Shown here: one piece after another, positions 27,411 through 36,035 of the stretch
Layout: each line of letters opens with the position of its first letter
How positions within the stretch are numbered: position 1 is the first letter of the stretch
Source of the DNA: Paraburkholderia oxyphila NBRC 105797
Lineage (GTDB): Bacteria > Pseudomonadota > Gammaproteobacteria > Burkholderiales > Burkholderiaceae
Direction: 5' to 3'
NCBI RefSeq assembly: GCF_000685075.1
Contig: NZ_BAYD01000015.1
Coordinates: 62,001-126,000, forward strand
DNA length: 64,000 bases
Notes under the pieces: generated by a model
The model's input: only the letters and a program-made list of their open reading frames with translations
What the model was told of the DNA's origin: nothing
Databases searched by the model: none
Program-made: the position numbers and the translations under genes

Positions 27411-28361
27411 TCAAGTCCTGTTAGCCGTCGAACCGGTTGAGGCGATGCCCTGGTTTATGTGCGTTTGCAGATGGTGATGGACCGCCGGTAGATGTTCAAG
27501 CGCGAGCGCCGGATAAGCGTGGTGGACCTGATGGAAGCCAATGTTGCGCGGATAGAGCACGAGCTTGCCGAACCAGCCGAAGCCGAGGGTCCGCGTCATC
27601 GACCAGATCGTTTCGGGCGCGCGTTCGCCCACTTCCACGTGTTCATGCTCGAGCAAAACGCGGTTCGCATTCATGATGCCGCCGAGTACCCACGGCAGCC
27701 CATAGTAGGCCATGAACGGTAGATCCCAGTGGACGACTGCGGTGATCGCCAGCCAATACGCCACGCAATGCGGGAGATCGTGGCGCGCGCACGCAATGAC
27801 CTCCGGATGACGCCTCAATTCGGCGTGCGAGCGGTCTTGCAGGAAGCCGCGTGCGTACCAGGAGCGGAACGCAGGCCACGCCAGCGCGACCGGCGCCATC
27901 AGGGCGCGTAGCGGCCACCATAGGGGAAGCAGCGCGCCACGCAGCATCATGACGCGGCGTACCCAGCCGCCGCGCGCGGAGAGCCGGTGCAGGTAAGGGT
28001 CCTGCCGCGTGCCGACGGCACGGTGGTGGCGCAAATGGTGATAGCGCATCGCGGCGATTGATGAGCCGATGGTCCACCCCGCAAACGCTTCGACGAGAGC
28101 AAGCGGTAGCGACAACCGCCGCGCAGGGAGGTGGCAAGCGTCGTGCAGAATGACGCCGAACGACTGCAGGCGGCCCGCGATCAAAAGCACGCCCACCGCG
28201 TATGCGAACGGGTTCGGCATTGCGCGCATGGCTGCCCAGCACAGTACAATGATCGTCCAGTCGATGCTGGCATAACGCACGAGCCGCCACGGCTGCGCAC
28301 TGTCCACGAAGGGGAGTGTTAGCCGGAGTTCGGCGAGCGTCGGCAGACGGAACGAAGACAT
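27411..28361 (-). CDS. Third fatty-acid desaturase
   Basis: A 316-aa membrane desaturase or hydroxylase with histidine boxes HDACH (73-77), HHLRHH (108-113) and HQVHH (277-281). Transmembrane stretches include IIVLCWAAM and FAYAVGVLLIAG. It converges on the Rieske gene with 44 bases between. The variant boxes differ from the other two desaturase domains in the cluster, so this is a distinct regio-specific enzyme rather than a duplicate. Start ATG 28361 is on the minus strand; the upstream 288 bases, before tssF, carry no other gene. Confidence 0.9.
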   Translation of the reverse strand: MSSFRLPTLAELRLTLPFVDSAQPWRLVRYASIDWTIIVLCWAAMRAMPNPFAYAVGVLLIAGRLQSFGVILHDACHLPARRLSLPLALVEAFAGWTIGSSIAAMRYHHLRHHRAVGTRQDPYLHRLSARGGWVRRVMMLRGALLPLWWPLRALMAPVALAWPAFRSWYARGFLQDRSHAELRRHPEVIACARHDLPHCVAYWLAITAVVHWDLPFMAYYGLPWVLGGIMNANRVLLEHEHVEVGERAPETIWSMTRTLGFGWFGKLVLYPRNIGFHQVHHAYPALALEHLPAVHHHLQTHINQGIASTGSTANRT

Positions 28362-28649
28362 GGGCGATGAGATGTGCGGTTACGTGCGGTGAGTGGCTCA
28401 CGCGCGGGAGCGGGGTAGAGACATCGGCTCGTGCCCTGAAATATACACCAGTGGATTGCGTCACTGAGTTAGCCCCATCTGTGCTCGGATACAGGTCACG
28501 GGGAAGATCAATTGACGGATGCCGGGTGCGAACAACTTGATATGGGCAGGCGCGGCGGGTGACCGCCGGGTCTGATGCCCCAACGACAATGTACTCCTCG
28601 AAAGAGACCCCGCTCAGCGATATGTGGTGACGTGGCGAGCTGGTGCCCC

Positions 28650-30503
28650 ATGAACGATCTTATCCATAGTTACGAACGAGAGCTCGCGATCCTGCGCGTA
28701 TCGCTTGCTGAATTTGGCGTCCGGTATCCGCGGGTCGCAGCTCGCCTTGCTATTTCGGGTGAGCGGTCAGAGGACCTCTACGTGGAGCGCATGATTCAGT
28801 CTGCGGCGCTGATCAACGCGCGCATACACGAGCAACTCGACGACGATTTTTCCGCATTTACAAAGCCACTTCTCGAGGTCCTGTACCCCGAATTCCTGCG
28901 GCCGTTCCCATCATGTTCCATCGCCTGCTTCGAGCCGGGCGCGGCCGTCGAACGGCTGACGAGGCCAGCCGTGGTCAGGCGTGGCAAGCAACTCACGACC
29001 CGTTCTGGCGCTTACGGTTTCCGGACCATCTACGATGTGACGCTGTCCCCCCTGCGCATCGACGAGGCGATCTATCGGTTGCCGTCGGCGGTGCCCTCCA
29101 GCGTGCAGCTGCCCGAGGGTGCGAGTGGTGTCTTTTCGATCAGCTTTGCCGTGCCGTCGGAAGCGATCGCATTCGCTGATGCGATACCCGGGGTAGTGCG
29201 GCTTTTCGTCGATGCACCCGGAATTGCTGCCGCGTCGGTCATCGACGCGCTCATCCACGGGGCCGGGACCGCCTTTGTCGAGGTGGATTCGAGTGGGCGC
29301 TGGAGCGTGCTGGATGCAGTACCCGTCTCAGCAGTTGGCTTCGGCGATGAAGAAGCGCTGATCGAGCGCCCGCACGGAGGGCAGTCCCAGTATCGACAAC
29401 TGCTCGAGTATTTCGCCTATCCACAGAAGTTTTACTTCCTGGACGTCCATCTCGGACAGGTTCCAGGTTGCCGGGGAGTAAAAAGGCGGCTGACCATCCA
29501 TGTGCCGGTCAGCGGTCTTCATCCTGATGCGGCTGCCGCGGCGTCGTTGACGGGATTGTCGGCGCGTAACTTCCGGCTGGGTTGTACTCCGGTAGTGAAC
29601 CTTTTCACCTGTGCGGCGGAACCGATCGCACTAAAGGACGTGACGCGTCCCGTCTATCCCTTGGTGCCGCAGACTGTCACGCCGGCCGCCGCCGCTGTCT
29701 GGGCGGTGCAATCGGTGCGGCTCACGACGGAAGGGGACAGTAGCTCATCGTCAAGAGAGATCAATCCGCTTTACTCGCTTGGGCATCATGCGGGCTTCGG
29801 TAGCGCCGCGACCGGAACGCGGGATCTGTACTGGCTAGCGGCCCATGAGGCTGGCGTTGACTGGCATCCCGGCAGGCAGGAGTGTGTCCTCTCTTTCGTT
29901 GACGGACGCGGCAAGGAAGCCGAGCCACCGCGCGACGAACAGATTGACGCCATGCTCGTCTGCAGCAACGGCGACTTGCCGTCGTCCATGCAATGGGGCG
30001 AGCCGCGGGGTGATTTTGTTTACCCGGACAGATCCCATGTGGGCAAAATCACGCTCATCCATAGGCCAACTGACAGCACGCCACGACCAGTCGCGCGCAA
30101 CCTCCACTGGGACCTGCTTCGAAGCCTGTCGGCCGGCCCATTTAGCCTCGACCAGTCCGGCCTGCCCGCATTGAAGGCATTGATGAACGGCCACGTGCCC
30201 GTTGGCGCGCAATCGGGCGCTCAACAGGTCAACGCCATTGTCGGACTGGCCCGTGAGAGCGCGATGGAGTGGGTCGTCGACGAGCTTCAGTCCCGTATGG
30301 TTCGCGGGCTCAGGGTGCGGCTCGTGATCGATGAGGGCGCGCTGAGCGGGGTGTCCCTGACCGTCTATGTGCGAGTGCTCGAAAGTGTGTTCCTCCGATA
30401 CGCGCCAGCGCATAGCTTCGTCCAGCTGATCATGATTTCGGCCAGCAACGGAGCGGAGTTGGCGCGGGGGCGGCTCTTGCCCGGCGCCGTGCCGCTTGTC
30501 TGA
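28650..30503 (+). CDS. tssF: Orphan T6SS baseplate protein TssF
   Basis: A 617-aa baseplate wedge component of type VI secretion (VasA/ImpG family). Family marks are the N-terminal YERELAILRVSLAEFGVRYPRVAARLAI and the RMIQSAALINARIHEQLDDDFSAFTKPLLEVLYPEFLRPFPS block. The length is normal for TssF. In complete T6SS clusters tssF sits between tssE and tssG, but here neither is present and no tssB/C/H genes exist nearby, so this is a solitary copy. ATG 28650 was chosen because it begins the conserved N terminus. It converges with the quinone oxidoreductase gene 13 bases away. It may pair with the VgrG module 9 kb upstream. Confidence 0.9.
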   Translation: MNDLIHSYERELAILRVSLAEFGVRYPRVAARLAISGERSEDLYVERMIQSAALINARIHEQLDDDFSAFTKPLLEVLYPEFLRPFPSCSIACFEPGAAVERLTRPAVVRRGKQLTTRSGAYGFRTIYDVTLSPLRIDEAIYRLPSAVPSSVQLPEGASGVFSISFAVPSEAIAFADAIPGVVRLFVDAPGIAAASVIDALIHGAGTAFVEVDSSGRWSVLDAVPVSAVGFGDEEALIERPHGGQSQYRQLLEYFAYPQKFYFLDVHLGQVPGCRGVKRRLTIHVPVSGLHPDAAAAASLTGLSARNFRLGCTPVVNLFTCAAEPIALKDVTRPVYPLVPQTVTPAAAAVWAVQSVRLTTEGDSSSSSREINPLYSLGHHAGFGSAATGTRDLYWLAAHEAGVDWHPGRQECVLSFVDGRGKEAEPPRDEQIDAMLVCSNGDLPSSMQWGEPRGDFVYPDRSHVGKITLIHRPTDSTPRPVARNLHWDLLRSLSAGPFSLDQSGLPALKALMNGHVPVGAQSGAQQVNAIVGLARESAMEWVVDELQSRMVRGLRVRLVIDEGALSGVSLTVYVRVLESVFLRYAPAHSFVQLIMISASNGAELARGRLLPGAVPLV

Positions 30504-30516
30504 AGCGGTCCCGGCC

Positions 30517-31488
30517 TTATGGCACGAGCACCGTCGACCCAACCGTCCTGCGCGACTCCAGCGCGCGATGCGCATCGGCGGCCTCGGCGAGTGCGAACGT
30601 CTGCCCGGGTTCACTGCGAATCTTGCCGGCCAGTACGAGATCGAATAGCTCGCTTGCCATCGCGAGCATATGCGATCGCGGCGTCGCGTAATGCACCATC
30701 GCTGGCCGCGTCACCCAGATCGAGCCCTTGCGGGCCAGCACGCGGGTGTCGAGCGCCACAGGACCGGATGACGTGCCGTTGCTCACCAACGTGCCGCGTA
30801 CCTGCAGGCTATCGAGCGAGGCGTCCAGCGTATCCTTGCCGACCGAGTCGAATACGACCTCCACGCCCTTGCCGTCGGTGAGTTCGCGCACGCGTTCGGC
30901 AATGTTTTCGCGCGAGGTCACGATGGTGTGCGTGCAGCCGTTGCGTTGCGCTATTTCCGCCTTTTCGTCGGTGCTGACTGTCCCGATCATGGTGACGCCG
31001 ATCGCCCGCGCCCACTGGCTGGCAATCGACCCCACCCCGCCCGCCGCGGCGTGGTACAGGATGGTTTCTCCGCCTTTGAGCGGATAGACCTGCCGGAACA
31101 GGTACTGTGCGGTCATGCCCTTCATGATCAGTGTCGATGCGGTCTGGTCGCTGATGCCGTCGGGCAGGGGGATCAGCACGTCGGCGGGCATCACGCGCAC
31201 ATCCGAATAGGCCCCCTGGGGTCCCAGCAGGTAGCCGACTCTGTCGCCCACCTTGATGTCGGCCACGCCCTCGCCGACGGCTTCGACCACGCCCACCGCA
31301 TCGGAACCCAGGCCATTGGGCAGGGCGAGCGGGTATTGGCCGGTACGGAAATAGATGTCGATGAAATTGACGGCAACATACGTGTGCCGCACCCGCGCCT
31401 GGCCGGGGCCTGGCTCACCCACCGAAACGGTTTCGAGCCTGAGAACTTCGGGTCCTCCGGTCTGGGCGAATCGAATCGCTCGTGCCAT
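30517..31488 (-). CDS. NADPH:quinone oxidoreductase (QOR, MDR family)
   Basis: A 323-aa zinc-free medium-chain dehydrogenase. The NADPH fold is marked by HAAAGGVGSIASQWARAIG, and the N-terminal RVRHTYVAVNFIDIYFRTGQYPLALPNGLGSDAVGVVEAVGEGV matches QorA-type enzymes. It reduces quinones or enals in the cytoplasm. It follows the BKACE gene on the same strand with 123 bases between, and probably belongs to the same transcription unit. That unit is headed by the intergenic region carrying the palindromic TGTCGACA sites. The product could detoxify reactive quinones or enones from the catabolic pathway (inference). Confidence 0.93.
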   Translation of the reverse strand: MARAIRFAQTGGPEVLRLETVSVGEPGPGQARVRHTYVAVNFIDIYFRTGQYPLALPNGLGSDAVGVVEAVGEGVADIKVGDRVGYLLGPQGAYSDVRVMPADVLIPLPDGISDQTASTLIMKGMTAQYLFRQVYPLKGGETILYHAAAGGVGSIASQWARAIGVTMIGTVSTDEKAEIAQRNGCTHTIVTSRENIAERVRELTDGKGVEVVFDSVGKDTLDASLDSLQVRGTLVSNGTSSGPVALDTRVLARKGSIWVTRPAMVHYATPRSHMLAMASELFDLVLAGKIRSEPGQTFALAEAADAHRALESRRTVGSTVLVP

Positions 31489-31611
31489 ATTCAGTATTCC
31501 TTTGTGAATGTCGATGATTGCGCGGCCGCCTGGCCACGCGGCCCGTCTTCGCGTACGTGTGCTCGCGGCGACCCGTGCAGGGCAGGGCGTATCGCCCGCA
31601 CTCGGGAAACT

Positions 31612-32670
31612 TCAGTCCGGCTTGCGCAGGAAGCCCTGGTTGCCGCCGTTTCGATTGGGTGCGAAGCCGTTGGCCTGCAGCGTCTCTTCCGCTGTGTCGT
31701 AGAACACGCCGATCTTGCAGATCTCGCGTGCCTGCTTCGCGGTCGCGATCGGGCGACCGAATTCGCCCGCGATACGCACCAGTTGCCTGACTTGCTCCAC
31801 CGAGCTCATCTTGCCCGTGCGGGTCTGGTTCCACAGCACATCCTCGATACCGCACCGGACATGCAGGCCCAGGGCAATACCGATCATATTCACAGGCAGC
31901 ACATTGAGAACCGAGCTTTCCACTGTCACCACCGCACCGTCGGGCACGGCGCGCAGCATGTTGGCCAGGTTGTAGATGTTCGCCTGATCCATGCCGCCGC
32001 TGATGGCCACCCAGTTCATCACCAGCGGCCCCTTGTACACGCCGCGGCGTATCAGGCGTTCGATCGTTTCGAAGCTGTTGATGTTGTAGACCTGGAACTC
32101 GCTTTGGATGCCGGCGGCCGACAGGCGCCGGATGTGCTCCTCGATAAAGCTGGGATTCGAGGGCACGATCATGTCCTTGTAGGTCCCGTAGAGGTGCGGG
32201 AATCCGCGCGATACACCCTTGAAGTCGTCGATGCCGGCGTGCTCCGTCACGTTCATCTGGGTGGTGTTGACGGTGACCGTGACCTGGTCTGGTTTCGGAT
32301 CGAGTTCGGCCAGCATGTGCCGCGTGTCGTCGGAGAGCCATTTGGCCGCCGCGCCGTCGCTCTCGGGCGCGAAGCTGATGGAGCCGCCCACCTGGATGAT
32401 CATCTCCGGCACGCGCTCGCGCACGCCGGCGATCAGCTCATTGAACATGGACAGGCGCTTGCTGCCCTTGCCATCGGGTTCGCGCACATGCAGATGCAGT
32501 ACGGTGGCTCCGGCTTCATAGCAATCCACCGCCTTCTGAATCTGCTCTTCCATCGTGACAGGGATATCTTCGGGGAAGTCCGAGGGAATCCAGCCCGGCG
32601 CATAGGGCGCGGCCGTGATGATCAAGGGCTGCTGGTTCTCGGGATACAGGTGACCGTCAAGAAAATTCAT
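31612..32670 (-). CDS. BKACE-family beta-keto acid cleavage enzyme, copy 1
   Basis: A 352-aa zinc enzyme of the BKACE (3-keto-5-aminohexanoate cleavage, DUF849) family. It cleaves a beta-keto acid with acetyl-CoA, giving acetoacetate and an acyl-CoA. The metal-binding HLH motif (VLHLHVRE) sits at residues 57-64. The NQQPLIITAAPYAPGW start is typical of the family. Copy 2 at 43643-44701 has the same length and, by eye, roughly three quarters identity. The substrate could be dehydrocarnitine or another beta-keto acid; the sequence does not decide. It is transcribed away from the porin gene, and the 423-base region between them carries two operator-like sites. Confidence 0.93.
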   Translation of the reverse strand: MNFLDGHLYPENQQPLIITAAPYAPGWIPSDFPEDIPVTMEEQIQKAVDCYEAGATVLHLHVREPDGKGSKRLSMFNELIAGVRERVPEMIIQVGGSISFAPESDGAAAKWLSDDTRHMLAELDPKPDQVTVTVNTTQMNVTEHAGIDDFKGVSRGFPHLYGTYKDMIVPSNPSFIEEHIRRLSAAGIQSEFQVYNINSFETIERLIRRGVYKGPLVMNWVAISGGMDQANIYNLANMLRAVPDGAVVTVESSVLNVLPVNMIGIALGLHVRCGIEDVLWNQTRTGKMSSVEQVRQLVRIAGEFGRPIATAKQAREICKIGVFYDTAEETLQANGFAPNRNGGNQGFLRKPD

Positions 32671-32849
32671 GATGATGGATCTCTACGTGAAAGATAGATG
32701 ATAAGGATATCGAACGACATATCTGAATCGCTCGCGTGATCGACAGGGCGGCAATAGCGGCTGCACTTTTCCTCCCCACCGTGACTCGGGTTCGGCCGTA
32801 CGCTGGCACAAGGCCAGTGTTGCTTTCAGTGTAGTCTCGCAAACAAATA

Positions 32850-32864
32850 ATGTCGACAAGAATA
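32850..32864. promoter_or_regulatory. Operator-like motif, site 1
   Basis: ATGTCGACAAGAATA, with the perfect palindrome TGTCGACA at 32851-32858. It is one of three copies of ATGTCGACAANAATA found in the catabolic region, in the BKACE-1/porin spacer. It is probably bound by one of the GntR-FCD paralogues, whose genes are in this window. Confidence 0.7.
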
Positions 32865-32959
32865 TTCGCGGCGAGGTACGATGCGGCTGAGAACCTTCGG
32901 ACTGCGTCGATACAGGCAGGATCCGGTCCGTAGTAATCGGGTACCTGGTGTAATTATTG

Positions 32960-32974
32960 ATGTCGACAATAATA
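32960..32974. promoter_or_regulatory. Operator-like motif, site 2
   Basis: ATGTCGACAATAATA, palindrome TGTCGACA at 32961-32968, 110 bases from site 1 and in the same orientation. It lies 134 bases before the porin start. It shares the AATA right flank with sites 1 and 3, which chance alone would rarely produce. Confidence 0.7.
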
Positions 32975-33093
32975 AAATTTAGCGATCATGGCGCAGCCGA
33001 CGTTCGACCGAACGATCGGACCATGGCCGGCGGCAATGGGAGCCGACGGGTGTCTGGCTAATCGCACAACGCAAAGAAAACGGAGGAGACGCA

Positions 33094-34215
33094 ATGAAGC
33101 TGAAATGGGGGGCGGTAGCCCTGTCCGCAGTCCTGGCAGGCGCTGCGCACGCGCAATCGTCTGTGACGCTGTATGGCGCCATCGACACGGGGCTGCTCTA
33201 TCAGAGCACCTCGGCCGCGTCGTACGCGGGCAACGCGAAGAACCTGGGGCATCTCTATTCCCTGAAAGACGCCGGCATCTATGCCAGCTTCTGGGGAATC
33301 AGGGGCACCGAGGACATCGGTAATGGCTACAAGGTCAATTTCCGGATGCAAGGCGTGTTCAATTCCGGCACCGGCAAGTTTGGCCTTGCGGATACGACGG
33401 GGGCCTCCGCGATCTTCGGCATGCAGTCGAGCGTGGGCGTGTCCGGGCCGTTCGGTTCGGTCGACCTCGGGCGGCAGTACGCGCCAATGATCTTCGCGAT
33501 GGCCGATACCGACGTGCGCGCTGCGCAGTACTTCGGCAGCGTTCTCGGGGCGTGGCTCGGCCTGAACCAGGCCGCGCACTGGACCGGCACGAATACCAAC
33601 GTTCCGATCGGCGCGCTGTATGACGATAACGCGATCGTCTATCAGTCGCCGAAGTTTTATGGCGCCTGGCTTGCGCTGGAGTATGCGCCCGGTGGCGTGG
33701 CGGGGCAGTTTCAGGGCGGCACGCGCGAATCCGCCGTGCTCCGCTATTCGAACTACGGTCTGAACCTCGCGGCAGCGTACTACAACGGGCACGACACCAA
33801 CCTGGCCGCAGCCACGCCCACTGGCCTCGACAACAACCGCTTCTACTACGTTGGCGGCAAGTACACCTTCCACGGCGTGTCGGTTTCGCTCGGGTATGGT
33901 CTTGGGCAGAATCCCTCAGACAAGGCCTCAGCCAACCTCGAATTCATTTCGGCTGGACTCGGCTATCAATTTACGCCGTTCTTCAGGCTGACCTCGGGCT
34001 TCTACTATATGAAGGACCGCAACGATTCCGCGAATCATTCGAGCGAATACGCGCTGGGTGCGGAATACAGCGTGTCCAAGCGCACGCTGCTCTATGCGCA
34101 GGTGGGCTATGTCGACAACCGGGGCACCATGAATCAGGCCATCACGTATGGAGCACCGGTTGCACCGGGCGTTTCCACAACGGCGGCGAATATCGGTATC
34201 CGCCACACTTTCTGA
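33094..34215 (+). CDS. Outer-membrane porin (Burkholderiales type)
   Basis: A 373-aa trimeric general porin. A clear signal peptide (MKLKWGAVALSAVLAGAAHA) is followed by QSSVTLYGAIDTGLLYQS, the usual first strand of Burkholderiales porins. Glycine-rich alternating beta strands follow throughout. The terminal IGIRHTF ends in Phe, as required for outer-membrane assembly. The ribosome site is GGAGGAGAC. It faces the BKACE gene across a regulated spacer and is followed by a BON protein and transporters, suggesting dedicated uptake of the substrate used by the catabolic cluster. Confidence 0.95.
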   Translation: MKLKWGAVALSAVLAGAAHAQSSVTLYGAIDTGLLYQSTSAASYAGNAKNLGHLYSLKDAGIYASFWGIRGTEDIGNGYKVNFRMQGVFNSGTGKFGLADTTGASAIFGMQSSVGVSGPFGSVDLGRQYAPMIFAMADTDVRAAQYFGSVLGAWLGLNQAAHWTGTNTNVPIGALYDDNAIVYQSPKFYGAWLALEYAPGGVAGQFQGGTRESAVLRYSNYGLNLAAAYYNGHDTNLAAATPTGLDNNRFYYVGGKYTFHGVSVSLGYGLGQNPSDKASANLEFISAGLGYQFTPFFRLTSGFYYMKDRNDSANHSSEYALGAEYSVSKRTLLYAQVGYVDNRGTMNQAITYGAPVAPGVSTTAANIGIRHTF

Positions 34216-34242
34216 AGACATGAAATGCAACCGGAGCATGCA

Positions 34243-34617
34243 ATGGCAAAGAACATGATCGTGGGCATTTCGCTTTGCGCGGCGATTCTCGCGCTGCTGG
34301 CAGGGCTGAGCGTCGATGCGAATGCCCAGGACAACGCCATGCCGACGGCCTCGACGGCGATCCCTGCCACGCCGACGGCAAGGGAGGTCAGGAAAGCAAA
34401 CCGGGCGCTGAGCCGCAAGGTGTATGCCGCGCTCGCGAAGCACAAGGAAATCAACGCCGGTGACATCAGCATCGTCGCAAGAAGCGGTGTTGTCACCCTC
34501 AATGGCACCGTCACCGAGTCTTCGCAGATCGGCGCCGTGGTGGAGATCGCGAAGGGGGTGCCTGGCGTGACTTCCGTGACGAACCGGCTTTCGGTTCAGC
34601 GATCCTTTGGCGAGTAG
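34243..34617 (+). CDS. BON-domain periplasmic protein
   Basis: A 124-aa exported protein with a signal peptide (MAKNMIVGISLCAAILALLAGLSVDANAQ). A single BON domain at about residues 52-122 contains KHKEINAGDISIVARSGVVTLNGTV and the ending VPGVTSVTNRLSVQ. BON domains bind membranes or peptidoglycan in stress and envelope roles. ATG 34243 has CGGAG upstream; an ATG six codons earlier is less well placed. It sits between porin and MFS genes and may be cotranscribed with the porin. Its role in catabolism is unclear. Confidence 0.88.
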   Translation: MAKNMIVGISLCAAILALLAGLSVDANAQDNAMPTASTAIPATPTAREVRKANRALSRKVYAALAKHKEINAGDISIVARSGVVTLNGTVTESSQIGAVVEIAKGVPGVTSVTNRLSVQRSFGE

Positions 34618-34664
34618 AAGGCCGCCGCACCTGCCGCGTCGATTGCGGAGGTGTACGTGAATCC

Positions 34665-36035
34665 ATGAAGGAGACCGAGTTGAATCTTTATACGAGCCCT
34701 GCCGCGTCGACCGAGTCATCCAGGGTTGCCGGCGGTACCCGCGCGTATGCGTGGTTGGTGTTTGCGTTGATGTTTTGTCTGCTGTTGTCCGACTACATGT
34801 CGCGGCAGGCGCTCAACGCGTTGTTTCCGATGCTGAAGCTGCAGTGGGGCCTCTCCGATACCCAGCTCGGATCGGTCAGCAGCATCGTGCCGTTGGCGGT
34901 TGGCGTGCTGACGCTGCCGTTCTCTCTCGTCGCGGACCGCTGGGGGCGCGTCAAGAGCATCACGCTGATGGCGGGCTTGTGGAGTGTCGCCACGCTCGGA
35001 TGCGCGATTGCCGCCAATTACCACGAGATGTTTGTCGCACGCATGTTCGTCGGTGTCGGCGAGGCCGCTTATGGAAGCGTGGGGCTCGCCATGCTCATCG
35101 GCATTTTTCCGAAGCGCATGCGTTCCAGTATCGTCGGCGGCTTTACGTCTGCGGCGGCCTTCGGGTCGGTGCTCGGCGTTTCGCTTTCGGGCATCATTGC
35201 GACCCATCTTGGGTGGCGCTGGTCAATGGGCACGATGGCGATATTCGGACTGGTGCTGGTCATCGTTTATGGCTTTGTCGTCACGGAAAAGCGCATGGCG
35301 CGCGTGTGTGCGGACGAGACCGATGACGCTGCGGTGCATGACCGCCTCGCATGGGCTCCCCGGGCACTGCTCTCCAGCCTGTTTCCGTCACGTTCGGTGC
35401 TGTGTGCCTATCTTGGCAGCGCGTTGCAGCTCTTCATCCAGGGCACGCTGTTCGTGTGGCTGCCCAGCTACCTGAATCGCTACTGGGGGATGCCTGTGGG
35501 CAAAGCAGCCGTTGTGGCGGCGGGTCTTGTGCTTGTCAGCGGTCTGGGCCAATTCCTGTGCGGCGTGATGACCGACTGGGTGAGCGGGAATTCGTCGCTC
35601 AGAAGGTGGAACATGGCGATTGGCTATTGCCTTGCGCTCGGCGTGCTGCTGGAGTTCGCGTTTCGCTTGCCGCCCGGCAACCTGCAGCTCGCATTGCTTG
35701 CGCCCGCCGTGTTCTTTCTGGCCAGCTCGTTCAGTACGTGTGGCGCGATCATCGCGGGAGCCACGTCACCGACGATCCACGGTTCGGCTTTTGCCACGCT
35801 GACGCTGTTCAACAATATCCTGGGGCTCGCAGCTGGCCCATTCGTCACCGGGATGGTGTCCGACGCGGTCGGTCTTCAAATCGCCCTGCGGTGGCTTCCC
35901 GTTGCGGCAATCCTGCCTTTGACGATGTATCTCCTTGGCCGATGGTGCCACTGCGCGCAAGCGCGGCGCCAGGACGAGGTCGACCACTGCACGGTATCTG
36001 GAATTCCCGGAGAGAAGCATGAACATTGTGGATGA
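34665..36035 (+). CDS. MFS transporter, first of a tandem pair
   Basis: A 456-aa major facilitator with twelve predicted helices. The motif A loop is seen as VADRWGRVKS, and the cross-domain repeat starts near GSALQLFIQGTLFVWLPSYL. The first residues (KETELNLYTSP) contain a strong AAGGAG 6 bases before an in-frame TTG at 34680, so TTG may be the real start; ATG 34665 is the longer choice. It overlaps the next MFS gene by 17 bases. It belongs to the spinster/aromatic-acid-like branch by general pattern. The substrate is unknown, but it probably imports the compound degraded by this cluster. Confidence 0.9.
   Translation: MKETELNLYTSPAASTESSRVAGGTRAYAWLVFALMFCLLLSDYMSRQALNALFPMLKLQWGLSDTQLGSVSSIVPLAVGVLTLPFSLVADRWGRVKSITLMAGLWSVATLGCAIAANYHEMFVARMFVGVGEAAYGSVGLAMLIGIFPKRMRSSIVGGFTSAAAFGSVLGVSLSGIIATHLGWRWSMGTMAIFGLVLVIVYGFVVTEKRMARVCADETDDAAVHDRLAWAPRALLSSLFPSRSVLCAYLGSALQLFIQGTLFVWLPSYLNRYWGMPVGKAAVVAAGLVLVSGLGQFLCGVMTDWVSGNSSLRRWNMAIGYCLALGVLLEFAFRLPPGNLQLALLAPAVFFLASSFSTCGAIIAGATSPTIHGSAFATLTLFNNILGLAAGPFVTGMVSDAVGLQIALRWLPVAAILPLTMYLLGRWCHCAQARRQDEVDHCTVSGIPGEKHEHCG

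Larger units (their letters stand above)
32671..33093. promoter_or_regulatory. Divergent control region BKACE-1 / porin
   Basis: This 423-base intergenic region is clearly AT-richer than its flanks. It holds two copies of an operator-like palindrome (32850-32864 and 32960-32974), 110 bases apart, which is about ten helical turns. The porin ribosome site GGAGGAGAC is at its right end. I cannot assign exact -35/-10 boxes for either direction. The two sites fit repression of both divergent units by one dimeric regulator with looping (inference). Confidence 0.6.

Noticed and set aside
19330..28361. Interpretation as a polyyne (caryoynencin-type) cluster
   Set aside because: Polyyne clusters carry a fatty acyl-AMP ligase, acyl carrier protein and often a rubredoxin. 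None is here, and GH3 is not a known polyyne component.
28589..28630. 13-codon open frame (MYSSKETPLSDMW) before tssF as a tssE remnant
   Set aside because: Too short to judge and without a clear ribosome site.
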